NCBI RefSeq assembly: GCF_003031675.1
Contig: NZ_PYWX01000031.1
Span: forward strand, 62,001-126,000
Reading direction: 5' to 3'
Length of the DNA: 64,000 nt
DNA from: Pseudomonas palleroniana
GTDB lineage: Bacteria; Pseudomonadota; Gammaproteobacteria; Pseudomonadales; Pseudomonadaceae
Of the stretch, positions 20,214 through 27,623 are shown in pieces (within the stretch, counting starts at the first letter, position 1; the number at the start of each line of letters is the position of its first letter). The notes below the pieces were generated by a model. That model worked only from the letters and a program-made list of their open reading frames with translations. It had not been told where the DNA came from and did not search any database. The position numbers were made by a program, and so were the translations under genes.

Positions 20214-20242
20214 GCATTACCGCAAGACTTCGCTACAACATC

Positions 20243-20269
20243 AAGCCGATGCAATGCATCGGCTTTTTT
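20243..20269 (+). terminator. Rho-independent terminator after ychF
   Basis: A near-continuous palindrome AAGCCGATGCA-A-TGCATCGGCTT followed by a T run. It ends the core operon and marks the left border of the secretion cluster. Confidence 0.9.
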
Positions 20270-20538
20270 GTGGGCGTTGGATTTAAAACCACAAACAAGC
20301 TGTTACTTCCCTCCACTCATCACCACTTTAAGATTATTCTTACTTGCTGTGCGGCGTTAAAAACAAAAAAGCACTTGCACAACTTAACCGCTCACTCAAT
20401 CCAACTTTTCCCACTCTACTTCCTGCCATTATCCATTGAAGAACTCATGACATTCTTCGCAATTTGAGCTCTACTGAGTGGCCTTTATCATTTGCGCCAC
20501 CCACAGTGAATTAAACGTGAGAGTAGAGCATCCACACT
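20270..20538. other. AT-rich intergenic region ahead of the hrpS-like gene
   Basis: About 270 bp of low-GC DNA unlike the flanking housekeeping genes. No convincing gene is present; a 72-codon open frame inside has no protein-like character. It should contain the hrpS promoter. A CCACCCA string near 20500 has no GGAACC partner, so I do not call an hrp box here. The composition change fits the edge of acquired DNA. Confidence 0.6.
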
Positions 20539-21453
20539 ATGTCGGCCGTCTTTCAAGAAGAACACGAAACAGACCATCCACTCACTGAAAGTTCCGATAT
20601 CGAGCATACAATCAATAGCACTGCAACACTCAATGTTGACATTCTGTTATTAGGAGAAACGGGGACCGGCAAAGACACACTGGCCCAACGCGTTCATCGT
20701 TTATCCGGGCGTCGAGGAAACTTCGTCGCCGTGAACTGTGCGGCGATTCCGGAAAGCCTGGCGGAGAGCCAGCTGTTCGGCGTGAACAGTGGCGCTTATA
20801 CCGGTGCGGTGCAGTCACGTGCAGGATTTATTGAAGCAGCGCACTTGGGCACGTTGTATCTGGATGAAATCGATAGCATGCCCCTCGCGCTGCAAGCCAA
20901 GCTATTACGTGCACTGGAGTCTCGCGGAGTGGAACGCCTGGGGTCGACTCGTTTCATCCCGGTAGACATGCGCGTGATCGCCTCTGCCCAGCAATCGCTG
21001 CATGACATGGTTGAACAAGGGACCTTCAGGCGCGATCTGTTCTTCCGGCTCAATGTTGTCAGCATCCGCCTCGCACCGCTGCGTACTCGCCAGGAGCAAA
21101 TCATTCCGTTGTTCTTGAGCATGGTTCAACAGGAAGCCGAGCACTTCAAATGCGCCGCACCGACGCCTTCCCCTACGTTGTTCCAACAATTGCTGTGTCA
21201 CGCCTGGCTCGGCAACATCCGGGAGCTGCGTTCAGCGGCAAAGCGCTTTGTGTTGGGCTTGCCGCCCCTGTGCGAACCGCTGGTGGAGCAGAGGGTGCAA
21301 CCGTTCAAGGAAAAACTGCAACAAATCGAGAAATCACTGATTGAGGCCTCCCTGAAACGTCATGCCGATTGTGTGGAAAGTGTGGCGATGGAACTGGGAA
21401 TCCCCAAGCGGACGCTGTACTACCGTTTGAAGCACTTGAATATATTCAATTAG
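20539..21453 (+). CDS. hrpS: Sigma54-dependent activator of type III secretion, HrpR/HrpS family
   Basis: A 304-residue enhancer-binding protein without a receiver domain, the size of P. syringae HrpS (about 302). The AAA+ domain begins almost at the N-terminus: Walker A GETGTGKD (residues 39-46), sigma54-contact loop GAYTGA (85-90, a Tyr variant of GAFTGA) and Walker B TLYLDEID (105-112). The C-terminal Fis-type helix-turn-helix reads VESVAMELGIPKRTLYYRLKHL. In P. syringae HrpR and HrpS form a heteromer that activates hrpL; here only one such gene is present, so a homomer is inferred. It corresponds to rspR-like regulators of P. fluorescens. Confidence 0.92.
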   Translation: MSAVFQEEHETDHPLTESSDIEHTINSTATLNVDILLLGETGTGKDTLAQRVHRLSGRRGNFVAVNCAAIPESLAESQLFGVNSGAYTGAVQSRAGFIEAAHLGTLYLDEIDSMPLALQAKLLRALESRGVERLGSTRFIPVDMRVIASAQQSLHDMVEQGTFRRDLFFRLNVVSIRLAPLRTRQEQIIPLFLSMVQQEAEHFKCAAPTPSPTLFQQLLCHAWLGNIRELRSAAKRFVLGLPPLCEPLVEQRVQPFKEKLQQIEKSLIEASLKRHADCVESVAMELGIPKRTLYYRLKHLNIFN

Positions 21454-21510
21454 CCCCGTCAACAGACAACATTTACGAAATATCTGGCAACGACTAAAAA
21501 GCGCAAGCCC

Positions 21511-21539
21511 GGAACTATTGAAACATATTCAGCCACCCA
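21511..21539 (+). promoter_or_regulatory. hrp box (HrpL promoter) of the first structural operon
   Basis: GGAACT-N16-CCACCCA, matching the HrpL-dependent consensus GGAACC-N15/16-CCACNNA with one mismatch. It lies 83 bp before the small ORF in the hrpA position and directs rightward transcription of the hrpB-hrcJ-hrpD-hrpE operon. Confidence 0.88.
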
Positions 21540-21622
21540 CGATGTGAGCGTTAGCCCTTAACACTCGCACAAGTAAACTTTGCTAACCACATAGACATTT
21601 CCAACTGTAAAAGGTACTGCAT

Positions 21623-21808
21623 ATGGATACCAACAACATATCCTCACTCATTCCTAGCAACGGCCTCATCTCAAACGAGCAAACGGAACAGGTACTAGCT
21701 GAGCTGCAAAAGAAAAAGAATGGGGATAACGTCAAGCACGCTATCAATACCATTCATATCGATAATTCGACAAAAATAATGCAACAAATAGGCTCAGCCA
21801 GGCCATGA
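21623..21808 (+). CDS. Small unrecognised protein in the hrpA pilin position
   Basis: A 61-residue hydrophilic protein (MDTNNISSLIPSNG... ending KIMQQIGSARP), preceded by an AAAGG ribosome-binding site at 8-nt spacing. It is the first ORF after an hrp box and precedes hrpB, exactly where P. syringae has the Hrp pilin gene hrpA (and hrpZ). I see no sequence match to known HrpA, which is about 110 residues, but pilins of this class are hypervariable. A hairpin directly downstream could limit read-through, as expected for a highly expressed subunit gene. The pilin role is an inference from position only. Confidence 0.55.
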   Translation: MDTNNISSLIPSNGLISNEQTEQVLAELQKKKNGDNVKHAINTIHIDNSTKIMQQIGSARP

Positions 21809-21814
21809 CTCTAC

Positions 21815-21853
21815 TGCCTCCTTTGTTTGCTTAGCAAGGGAGGCAACTCTTTT
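21815..21853 (+). terminator. Attenuator-like hairpin between the small ORF and hrpB
   Basis: An imperfect 10-bp stem (TGCCTCCTTT / AAGGGAGGCA, one mismatch) with an 11-nt loop, followed by ACTCTTTTCG. The weak T tract suggests partial rather than full termination, which would raise the first ORF relative to hrpB and the genes after it. Confidence 0.55.
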
Positions 21854-21886
21854 CGTTTTCAACCTCGTGCAATGGGTGGAGATTAC

Positions 21887-22249
21887 ATGCTTTTAAAAAA
21901 CGAGTGGGCCTCGCCGCCTTCCACACCGCTTCCAATCGCCGAAGCCACGACGGGCCCTGACAGCACCATCGACAGCCACTTTTTTGCGTCAGCCCTGGCA
22001 ACCAATGACAGCGTCAAAACATCGCCCCCCACCATCGGCACGCACTTTCTGGCCGAGCAATCCAACTATCTGAGGGCGCGCGCCAACGATGTCTCCAAGG
22101 GCTTGAGCGACCTGGTGAAAGACAAGAACTCGATAAAATCAGTTGAAGTCCCGCAGGCGCTGGCTGAAAGCAAAGAGGTCCTGACCGTGTCGGTGAAAAT
22201 CATTAAGCACTGCGTTTCGATGGTAGAAAAAACCACCAACTTGCAGTAG
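21887..22249 (+). CDS. hrpB: Type III secretion protein HrpB (inner-rod type)
   Basis: A 120-residue protein close in size to P. syringae HrpB (about 124) and directly before hrcJ, as in all Hrp1 clusters. The C-terminal half (LRARANDVSKGLSDLVKDKNS... SVKIIKHCVSMVEKTTNLQ) has the amphipathic helical pattern of rod proteins. The ATG at 21887 is preceded by GGTGGAG at 5-nt spacing; upstream in-frame ATGs lack such a site. Assigned mainly by position, size and C-terminal pattern. Confidence 0.75.
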   Translation: MLLKNEWASPPSTPLPIAEATTGPDSTIDSHFFASALATNDSVKTSPPTIGTHFLAEQSNYLRARANDVSKGLSDLVKDKNSIKSVEVPQALAESKEVLTVSVKIIKHCVSMVEKTTNLQ

Positions 22250-22256
22250 GCCGCTT

Positions 22257-23030
22257 ATGCGCACGCGTTTCATCTATTTATTACTTGCGCTGATGTTCAT
22301 GCTGAGCGGCTGTGGCGAACGCATTGACCTTCACCGCCAACTGTCCGAGCAGGAAGCCAACGATGTGATCGCCGAACTGGCGGACAAGCATATCCGTGCC
22401 CAGAAAGCGCTGGAGAAAGACGGTGTCGTGGTACGGGTCCGCACAAGCGATATCGCCCGTGCGGTTCGAACGCTGGAGGCGGCAGGGCTGCCAAAAACCG
22501 CGCGCACCACACTCGGTGAAATTTTCCGTAAGGAAGGGGTTATTTCCACCCCGCTGGAAGAGCGTGCGCGCTATATCTATGCCTTGTCCCAGGAACTGGA
22601 GGCGACGCTATCCAACATAGATGGGGTCATCGTTGCCCGCGTCCATGTTGTGCTGCCCGAGCGTGTAGCGCCGGGCGAACCCGTACAACCGGCTTCAGCC
22701 TCGGTCTTTATCAAGCACGATCCAAGGCTGGAGCCGGACAACATCAGGCCACGCGTACGCAGGATGGTTGCCAGCAGCATCCCCGGCATGAGTACCACGG
22801 CGGACAACCCGCAAAAACTCACCGTTACGTTCGTGCCGGCCGCGACCTATATCGAGCGCGAACGACTGGTCTACTTCGGCGCGTTTCTAGTACCCGAGGC
22901 TGACCTGGCCTTTTGGCAGATCTGTGTGACGGTCTTGCTGATCCTCTTGATAGTGTCACTCGTTGCCGCTGCTCTATGGCTTCGCAAGACGCGAACCGCA
23001 TCACCTTCGAGTTCGCCACCACATGCCTGA
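22257..23030 (+). CDS. hrcJ: Type III secretion inner-membrane ring lipoprotein HrcJ (SctJ)
   Basis: Forms the periplasmic inner ring of the basal body. The 257-residue protein has a lipobox (MLSGC, Cys19), the YscJ/FliF fold (LSEQEANDVIAELADKHIRAQK, GLPKTARTTLGEIFRKEGVIS, RARYIYALSQELEATLSNIDGV) and a C-terminal transmembrane segment near residues 220-245 followed by a basic tail. Its last 8 nt overlap hrpD. Confidence 0.96.
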   Translation: MRTRFIYLLLALMFMLSGCGERIDLHRQLSEQEANDVIAELADKHIRAQKALEKDGVVVRVRTSDIARAVRTLEAAGLPKTARTTLGEIFRKEGVISTPLEERARYIYALSQELEATLSNIDGVIVARVHVVLPERVAPGEPVQPASASVFIKHDPRLEPDNIRPRVRRMVASSIPGMSTTADNPQKLTVTFVPAATYIERERLVYFGAFLVPEADLAFWQICVTVLLILLIVSLVAAALWLRKTRTASPSSSPPHA

Positions 23031-23604
23031 TATCCGTGACTGGGTGCATTGGTGGGCCTGCCCCTGGAGCCGTTCGCAGCATCCATGGGTCGCCTTCGAT
23101 CTCAACTCACCCGCCAGCCTGGCGTTATGCCGCGGCCGACATGAGCTGATCAGTCGCGCATTGGGCATCACGCCCTGCCTGCCGATCCAGCCCTCTGCCG
23201 CGCTATTGCGGATGGTACTGGCACCGCCGGAGCAACAAGCGTTGATGCTGACCCTGGTCGACGGCATTTACCACCCACGGCGCGATACGGCTTTGAATCA
23301 TGACCAGCGCCAGTGGTGCGCCCGCCTATCCATGGCCCTGCCCTCCTCGTCCCGACAACCCGGTGAAGACCCTCTGCATCATCTGCGCGCCTGGGTCGAT
23401 CACACCGTGTGGCAGCGCTTGCGCCTCAGTTTTGCGCGACGTCGGGTACTGGAACTCGAAAGCCAATACCTGCCGCAAGTGGGAAGCAAACTGGACACTG
23501 TCTGGCAGGCAGTGATCTGGCGTGCCACCGCTGCGGCGGAAGACGACTTTCACGCTGCCCCCTCCGGAGTGCCCCCGCACCATGTTATGCCGACGCAAGA
23601 TTGA
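23023..23604 (+). CDS. hrpD: Type III secretion protein HrpD (SctK-like)
   Basis: A 193-residue protein of the HrpD/YscK group, cytosolic sorting-platform component. Sequence conservation in this family is low; the call rests on the position between hrcJ and hrpE, size, and the helical pattern including WVDHTVWQRLRLSFARRRVLELE. ATG at 23023 overlaps the hrcJ stop, and its end overlaps hrpE by 23 nt. Upstream in-frame codons lie inside hrcJ and are not used. Confidence 0.78.
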   Translation: MPDIRDWVHWWACPWSRSQHPWVAFDLNSPASLALCRGRHELISRALGITPCLPIQPSAALLRMVLAPPEQQALMLTLVDGIYHPRRDTALNHDQRQWCARLSMALPSSSRQPGEDPLHHLRAWVDHTVWQRLRLSFARRRVLELESQYLPQVGSKLDTVWQAVIWRATAAAEDDFHAAPSGVPPHHVMPTQD

Positions 23605-24172
23605 ACTGTCGATGCCCACCGCAAGCCTGCCGCATGCCTTGATTCCCCGAGCTGTCCTTGCCGACAGCCGACAGGCCGAGCAGTTGCTCGAAAACGCCCA
23701 GGCCCAAGCCGACGCGCTGCTGCGCCAGGCTCAGGCACACAGCGAGCAATTGCTTGAACAGGCCCAGGTCGAGTTCTGGCAGCGTGCCAATCGCCAGCTC
23801 GAACGCTGGGAAGTAGAGCGGCAGGCCATTTGCGAGCGCCTCGAGCAGATTGCCACCTCCGTCACCAATCAAGCGCTGATCAGCTTGCTGGAGCTGACAC
23901 CTCCCGCCGAGCGCCTCAGCGCACTGCTTAAAAAACTGCTGAACACGCAAGTCCCGGCAATCGCCGCCAACCTGGTCTGCCACCCGCAGGACCACGCGCA
24001 GGTCGAGCAATGGCTGCAGCTTCACACTGAGGCCCCCTGGTGCCTGCGCCTTGATGACTCCCTGGCGGCCGAGACACTCATACTGGAAACCGAAGAAGGC
24101 CGCTTCCACATCGAGTGGCGCTCTACCGTTGATAGCCTGCTATTGCTTGAGCCCGTGTCCCGCGGCAGGTAA
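23582..24172 (+). CDS. hrpE: Type III secretion stator protein HrpE (SctL/FliH-like)
   Basis: A 196-residue peripheral stalk/stator that links the ATPase HrcN to the sorting platform. It shows the conserved N-terminus MLCRRKIELS, a long Ala/Gln-rich helix (QAEQLLENAQAQADALLRQA) around residues 28-75, and a compact C-terminal domain. The ATG at 23582 gives the family N-terminus. Last gene of the first structural operon. Confidence 0.9.
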   Translation: MLCRRKIELSMPTASLPHALIPRAVLADSRQAEQLLENAQAQADALLRQAQAHSEQLLEQAQVEFWQRANRQLERWEVERQAICERLEQIATSVTNQALISLLELTPPAERLSALLKKLLNTQVPAIAANLVCHPQDHAQVEQWLQLHTEAPWCLRLDDSLAAETLILETEEGRFHIEWRSTVDSLLLLEPVSRGR

Positions 24173-24220
24173 GGAATTTCCGGCAGCGCTGATTACATTG
24201 CCTTTCAAAACTCTTGGCGT

Positions 24221-24248
24221 GGAACCGTTACCAGGCTTTAGCCACTTA
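24221..24248 (+). promoter_or_regulatory. hrp box of the hrpF-hrpG-hrcC-hrpT-hrpV operon
   Basis: GGAACC-N15-CCACTTA, a full match to the HrpL promoter consensus. It ends 28 bp before the hrpF ATG. Confidence 0.93.
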
Positions 24249-24276
24249 TAACGGCAAAGCCACCGGAGAGCCGCCC

Positions 24277-24513
24277 ATGAGTTTTGATTACCGCCAGCAG
24301 CAACGGCAATACAGGGAACTGGATACCGTCAACCGCCGCATCGAACAGATGAAGAAAGCTACGGAAGAGGCGCTCGATAACGAAACATTCGAGGCGTTAT
24401 TGGGTGAAGCCCTCGAGCTAAAAATGGATGCCAACCAACTGGTGACCTCAACCTTCGCGATGACCAATCACATGGCCGATAAAGGGAAGATCGTCTTTGA
24501 TGGAATCCCTTGA
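24277..24513 (+). CDS. hrpF: Type III secretion protein HrpF
   Basis: A 78-residue helical protein (P. syringae HrpF about 74). HrpF of the Hrp1 group resembles YscE-type needle co-chaperones and is needed for pilus assembly. ATG at 24277 is chosen because it has a GGAGAG site upstream and because the longer in-frame version would begin before or inside the hrp box. It overlaps hrpG by 14 nt. Confidence 0.82.
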   Translation: MSFDYRQQQRQYRELDTVNRRIEQMKKATEEALDNETFEALLGEALELKMDANQLVTSTFAMTNHMADKGKIVFDGIP

Positions 24514-24907
24514 AGGTGAGGATGACCTGGCGCACTGGTTGAGCGGTTCCGATCCGCAGATCACCTTGACTGAAGGCGATAGCCGTATCGTCCTGCGACG
24601 TGACAGCGGCGCGCTGGTACTGGGCGTTGAACTCACTCAGCACGTGCCCACCAATGCCCAGTTGGAGAACTGGATGCGTCCGGGCGCCGCCAGCTTGCAT
24701 CATTTTCCAGGGGCGCTCGCCCAAGACCCGGCCCATGGCGCGCTGTGGTTGCTCGAGTGCCTGCACGACGCGCCACACCCGACGCAGGTGCAGAAAAGCC
24801 TCGAGGCGCTGCTCAATCAGCGTGACACCTGGCGGGCAGTCATGGCCCGCCTTGCACGCCCTGCCCGTGCGCTGCGCACCACCTCGCGACATCCGCTTTC
24901 GCCTTAA
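24500..24907 (+). CDS. hrpG: Type III secretion protein HrpG
   Basis: A 135-residue protein matching HrpG in size and position. In P. syringae HrpG binds HrpV and so relieves HrpV repression of HrpS; it also has a chaperone-like fold. Visible features are an acidic N-terminal helix and WLLECLHDAPHPTQVQKSLE in the C-terminal half. ATG at 24500 is taken rather than the adjacent TTG. Confidence 0.78.
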   Translation: MESLEGEDDLAHWLSGSDPQITLTEGDSRIVLRRDSGALVLGVELTQHVPTNAQLENWMRPGAASLHHFPGALAQDPAHGALWLLECLHDAPHPTQVQKSLEALLNQRDTWRAVMARLARPARALRTTSRHPLSP

Positions 24908-24921
24908 TCAGAGAACGCCTT

Positions 24922-27054
24922 ATGAACAATACCTCCGACAAGCCTGATGGCTTGCATGCCCCCTCGCCCCGGTTAACTGCAAAGCGCTCCGGCTGGCGCG
25001 GCCTGCTCGTTCTGCCATGGTTGCTGATCCCTTGGCAAAGCGCACAGGCCGCCATTCCCAGCGAATGGAAAAACACCGCGTATGCCTATGAAGCCGAACA
25101 CAAGCCTTTGCGCGAGGTACTTGAAGACTTCGCCCAGACCTTCGGCACGCAGTTGCAGATCGAGGGCCTGCTGGAGGGTGTCGTCAATGGAAAGATCCGC
25201 GCCAATACCCCCCAGTCGCTGCTCGACAGGTTGGGCGTTGAGCATCGTTTCCAGTGGTACTTGTACAACAACACTTTGTATATCAGCACCCTGGACCAAC
25301 AGGAATCCGCACGCCTCGAGGTCTCCTCGGAAACCATCGCGGACTTGAAGCAGGCATTGACTGATATCGGCTTGCTGGAAAGCCGCTTCGGCTGGGGCGA
25401 GCTCCCCGAGGACGGTGTGATATTGGTTTCCGGCCCCAGACGCTACATCGAGCAGATCAAACAGTTCGCCAGCCAGCGCCGGTCGCCCGATGAAAAACAG
25501 AGCGTACTGACGTTCCCTCTGAAGTTTGCCAATGCCGCAGACCGGCAGATTGATTATCGTGGCGAAAAATACAACGTCCCCGGCGTCGCCAATATGCTGC
25601 GCGGGCTATTGGAAACGCGCCCAGCCTCAGCCTTGTCACCCCGTACCACGCCCCCTTCCGCACCCGCACCGCTCGCGGCGAGCGGCGCTCGCTTGAGCAA
25701 CCCGTTGCTGGGGCAGATGCTGGGCACCACGGCACCTTCGGAGCCCCCAGGCACTGGCCCCATGGTCACGCCGCGTGCGCCCGTCGGCAGCGGCAAAATC
25801 CGCGTCGAGGCGGACGTGCGCAACAACGCGGTACTGATCTATGACCTGCCCGAACGCCAGGCCATGTATCGCGACCTGATTGCCCAACTCGACGTAGCGC
25901 GCAAGCTGGTGGAAATCGACGCAATCATCCTGGATATCGAGCGCACTCAACTGCGTGAATTCGGGGTTAACTGGGGGTTTCAGAACAGCCGTTTCCGAGG
26001 CGGCGTGAACACGAGCCCCGGTACGTCATCACAACTTTCATTTGAAAATCGCGACCGGTTCTACGCAGACATACGTGCCCTGGAACAACGCGGCCTGGCA
26101 ACCCTGGTCTCGAATCCGTCGGTCCTGACCCTGGAAAACCACCCCGCGGTGATCGATTTCAACCGCACTCAATATCTGGTCGGCGGCACCGAGAACGCAA
26201 CCATCTTGCCCGTCACGGTCGGCACCAGCTTCCAGGTCGTGCCCAGGGTCATCACGTCCCGGGGCAAGCATCAGATCCACCTGCTGGTGGACATCGAAGA
26301 CGGTAACTTCAATGAGTCCAACCCCCTGAGCACAACACCGGATGTGAGCCGTGGCAAAGTCAGCACCCAGGCGGTGATGGCGGAGAAACGCTCACTGGTG
26401 ATCGGTGGCTTCCACGTCAGCGAAAGCACCGACAAGCACAACAAAGTCCCATTGCTGGGAGATATTCCCCTGCTGGGCAAGGCCTTGTTTTCTTCCACTG
26501 AACGCCAGAACAATCGCCGCGAAAGGCTGTTCATCCTGACCCCGCGGGTCATCGGCGATCAGGCCGACCCTTCGCGCTACCTGCCACAAGACGATCAGGC
26601 CGAGTTGCAAGCCGCCCTCAAACCCTTGGCCAGGCGCGATGCCCCTCACCAACCGGTGATCAAGCGCAGCGATATCACCAGCACCCTGGCGCATCTGGTG
26701 AGCGGCCAGGTACCCAAGCCTTTCAAGATGGCTCCCTTGCCCTTGGGGCTCAATACCCTATGCGTCACGCGCGATCTGCTGGCGCTCAATACCGACCGCA
26801 GCCAGTGGTACACCGGCCCGGACTTCAACGTGGCCGTCGTCGTGCTGCGCAACCAGTTCAAGCGCAACGTACGTATTGATGAAAAGGAGTGCAGTAACTC
26901 ACACACCCTGGCCGTCAGCGTCTGGCCGCGAGCCTGGCTCAAGCCGGGTGAAGAAGCCGAGGTCTTTATTGCCATGCGTCCCGTGGTGAAAGACGAACAC
27001 ATCGGCGTCTCCCGCCCTTCCCTGCTCACCCCAACCCGGAACCAACCGCAATGA
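24922..27054 (+). CDS. hrcC: Type III secretion outer membrane secretin HrcC (SctC)
   Basis: Forms the outer membrane channel. The 710-residue protein has a signal region around residues 28-50 (LLVLPWLLIPWQSAQA), N0/N1 domains (DFAQTFGTQLQIEG, GPRRYIEQIKQFA), a Pro/Ala/Ser-rich linker near 235-290, the N3 domain (IRVEADVRNNAVLIYDLPERQ) and the secretin core (VEIDAIILDIERTQLREFGVNWG to RRERLFILTPRVIG). A C-terminal extension of about 130 residues follows. It overlaps hrpT by 4 nt. Confidence 0.97.
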   Translation: MNNTSDKPDGLHAPSPRLTAKRSGWRGLLVLPWLLIPWQSAQAAIPSEWKNTAYAYEAEHKPLREVLEDFAQTFGTQLQIEGLLEGVVNGKIRANTPQSLLDRLGVEHRFQWYLYNNTLYISTLDQQESARLEVSSETIADLKQALTDIGLLESRFGWGELPEDGVILVSGPRRYIEQIKQFASQRRSPDEKQSVLTFPLKFANAADRQIDYRGEKYNVPGVANMLRGLLETRPASALSPRTTPPSAPAPLAASGARLSNPLLGQMLGTTAPSEPPGTGPMVTPRAPVGSGKIRVEADVRNNAVLIYDLPERQAMYRDLIAQLDVARKLVEIDAIILDIERTQLREFGVNWGFQNSRFRGGVNTSPGTSSQLSFENRDRFYADIRALEQRGLATLVSNPSVLTLENHPAVIDFNRTQYLVGGTENATILPVTVGTSFQVVPRVITSRGKHQIHLLVDIEDGNFNESNPLSTTPDVSRGKVSTQAVMAEKRSLVIGGFHVSESTDKHNKVPLLGDIPLLGKALFSSTERQNNRRERLFILTPRVIGDQADPSRYLPQDDQAELQAALKPLARRDAPHQPVIKRSDITSTLAHLVSGQVPKPFKMAPLPLGLNTLCVTRDLLALNTDRSQWYTGPDFNVAVVVLRNQFKRNVRIDEKECSNSHTLAVSVWPRAWLKPGEEAEVFIAMRPVVKDEHIGVSRPSLLTPTRNQPQ

Positions 27055-27254
27055 AGCCTTTACTGTTGTGCTCCACACTCATCGGTGCGGCACTGCTCGT
27101 CGCCGGCTGCACGCCGACCTGCCAAGGCGACTCGTGCTCACGTCCGCAGTCAGGCAAGCACACGCTGGTGGTCTGGTGGCCACCGCAGATGCGGGCCGAG
27201 TCGGGCCCGTCAGGCGAGCGTTCGGATTACCAGACGATATCGCTGGAACGATGA
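27051..27254 (+). CDS. hrpT: Type III secretion lipoprotein HrpT (pilotin-like)
   Basis: A 67-residue lipoprotein with lipobox LLVAGC (Cys20), the same length as P. syringae HrpT. It is thought to assist the secretin HrcC in the outer membrane. It is coupled to hrcC by a 4-nt overlap and to hrpV by another. Confidence 0.88.
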   Translation: MKPLLLCSTLIGAALLVAGCTPTCQGDSCSRPQSGKHTLVVWWPPQMRAESGPSGERSDYQTISLER

Positions 27255-27622
27255 CGCCCCACGCACTTGCCGATAACCGGCAGCGTCGCGAGGCATTCCG
27301 CGACGCATGGGTGGGTGGCCCTGGCGCCCACCTGCCAGTCGGCCCCGGCATTGCCATCTACGCCATGGATACGGCTGCCGGTCCGGGATTGGCCCTGCAG
27401 GTGAACCGTGACGCCCTGCAACCCCGACAATTGCAGCGGGCACTTGAGCGCCGGTTTGAACAAGCAGTGGCCTTCAGTGGCTGCTTTGTCTACCTGGACG
27501 CCAGGGGCAACCTGGTGATCTGGCATGCACTGCCGACCCAGCGCCAGGCGCTCGACGCAACCATCAGCCGCCTGCTCTCGCTGGCCAATCTCGAGACGCT
27601 GGACCGGCGCGCCGCTCGCTGA
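27251..27622 (+). CDS. hrpV: Type III secretion regulator HrpV
   Basis: A 123-residue protein in the place of HrpV (about 115 in P. syringae), which binds HrpS and damps the hrp cascade. The C-terminal part (ERRFEQAVAFSGCFVYLDARGNLVIWHAL) has the mixed alpha/beta pattern of this protein. ATG overlaps the hrpT stop as ATGA. It ends 1 bp from the convergent hrcU stop. Confidence 0.8.
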   Translation: MTPHALADNRQRREAFRDAWVGGPGAHLPVGPGIAIYAMDTAAGPGLALQVNRDALQPRQLQRALERRFEQAVAFSGCFVYLDARGNLVIWHALPTQRQALDATISRLLSLANLETLDRRAAR

Positions 27623-27623
27623 A

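Noticed and set aside
20249..20467. A 72-codon frame between ychF and the hrpS-like gene
   Set aside because: It begins inside the ychF terminator, lacks a ribosome-binding site and has no protein-like pattern.
20490..20515. Possible hrp box before the hrpS-like gene
   Set aside because: CCACCCA is present, but no GGAACC-like element lies 15-16 bp upstream.
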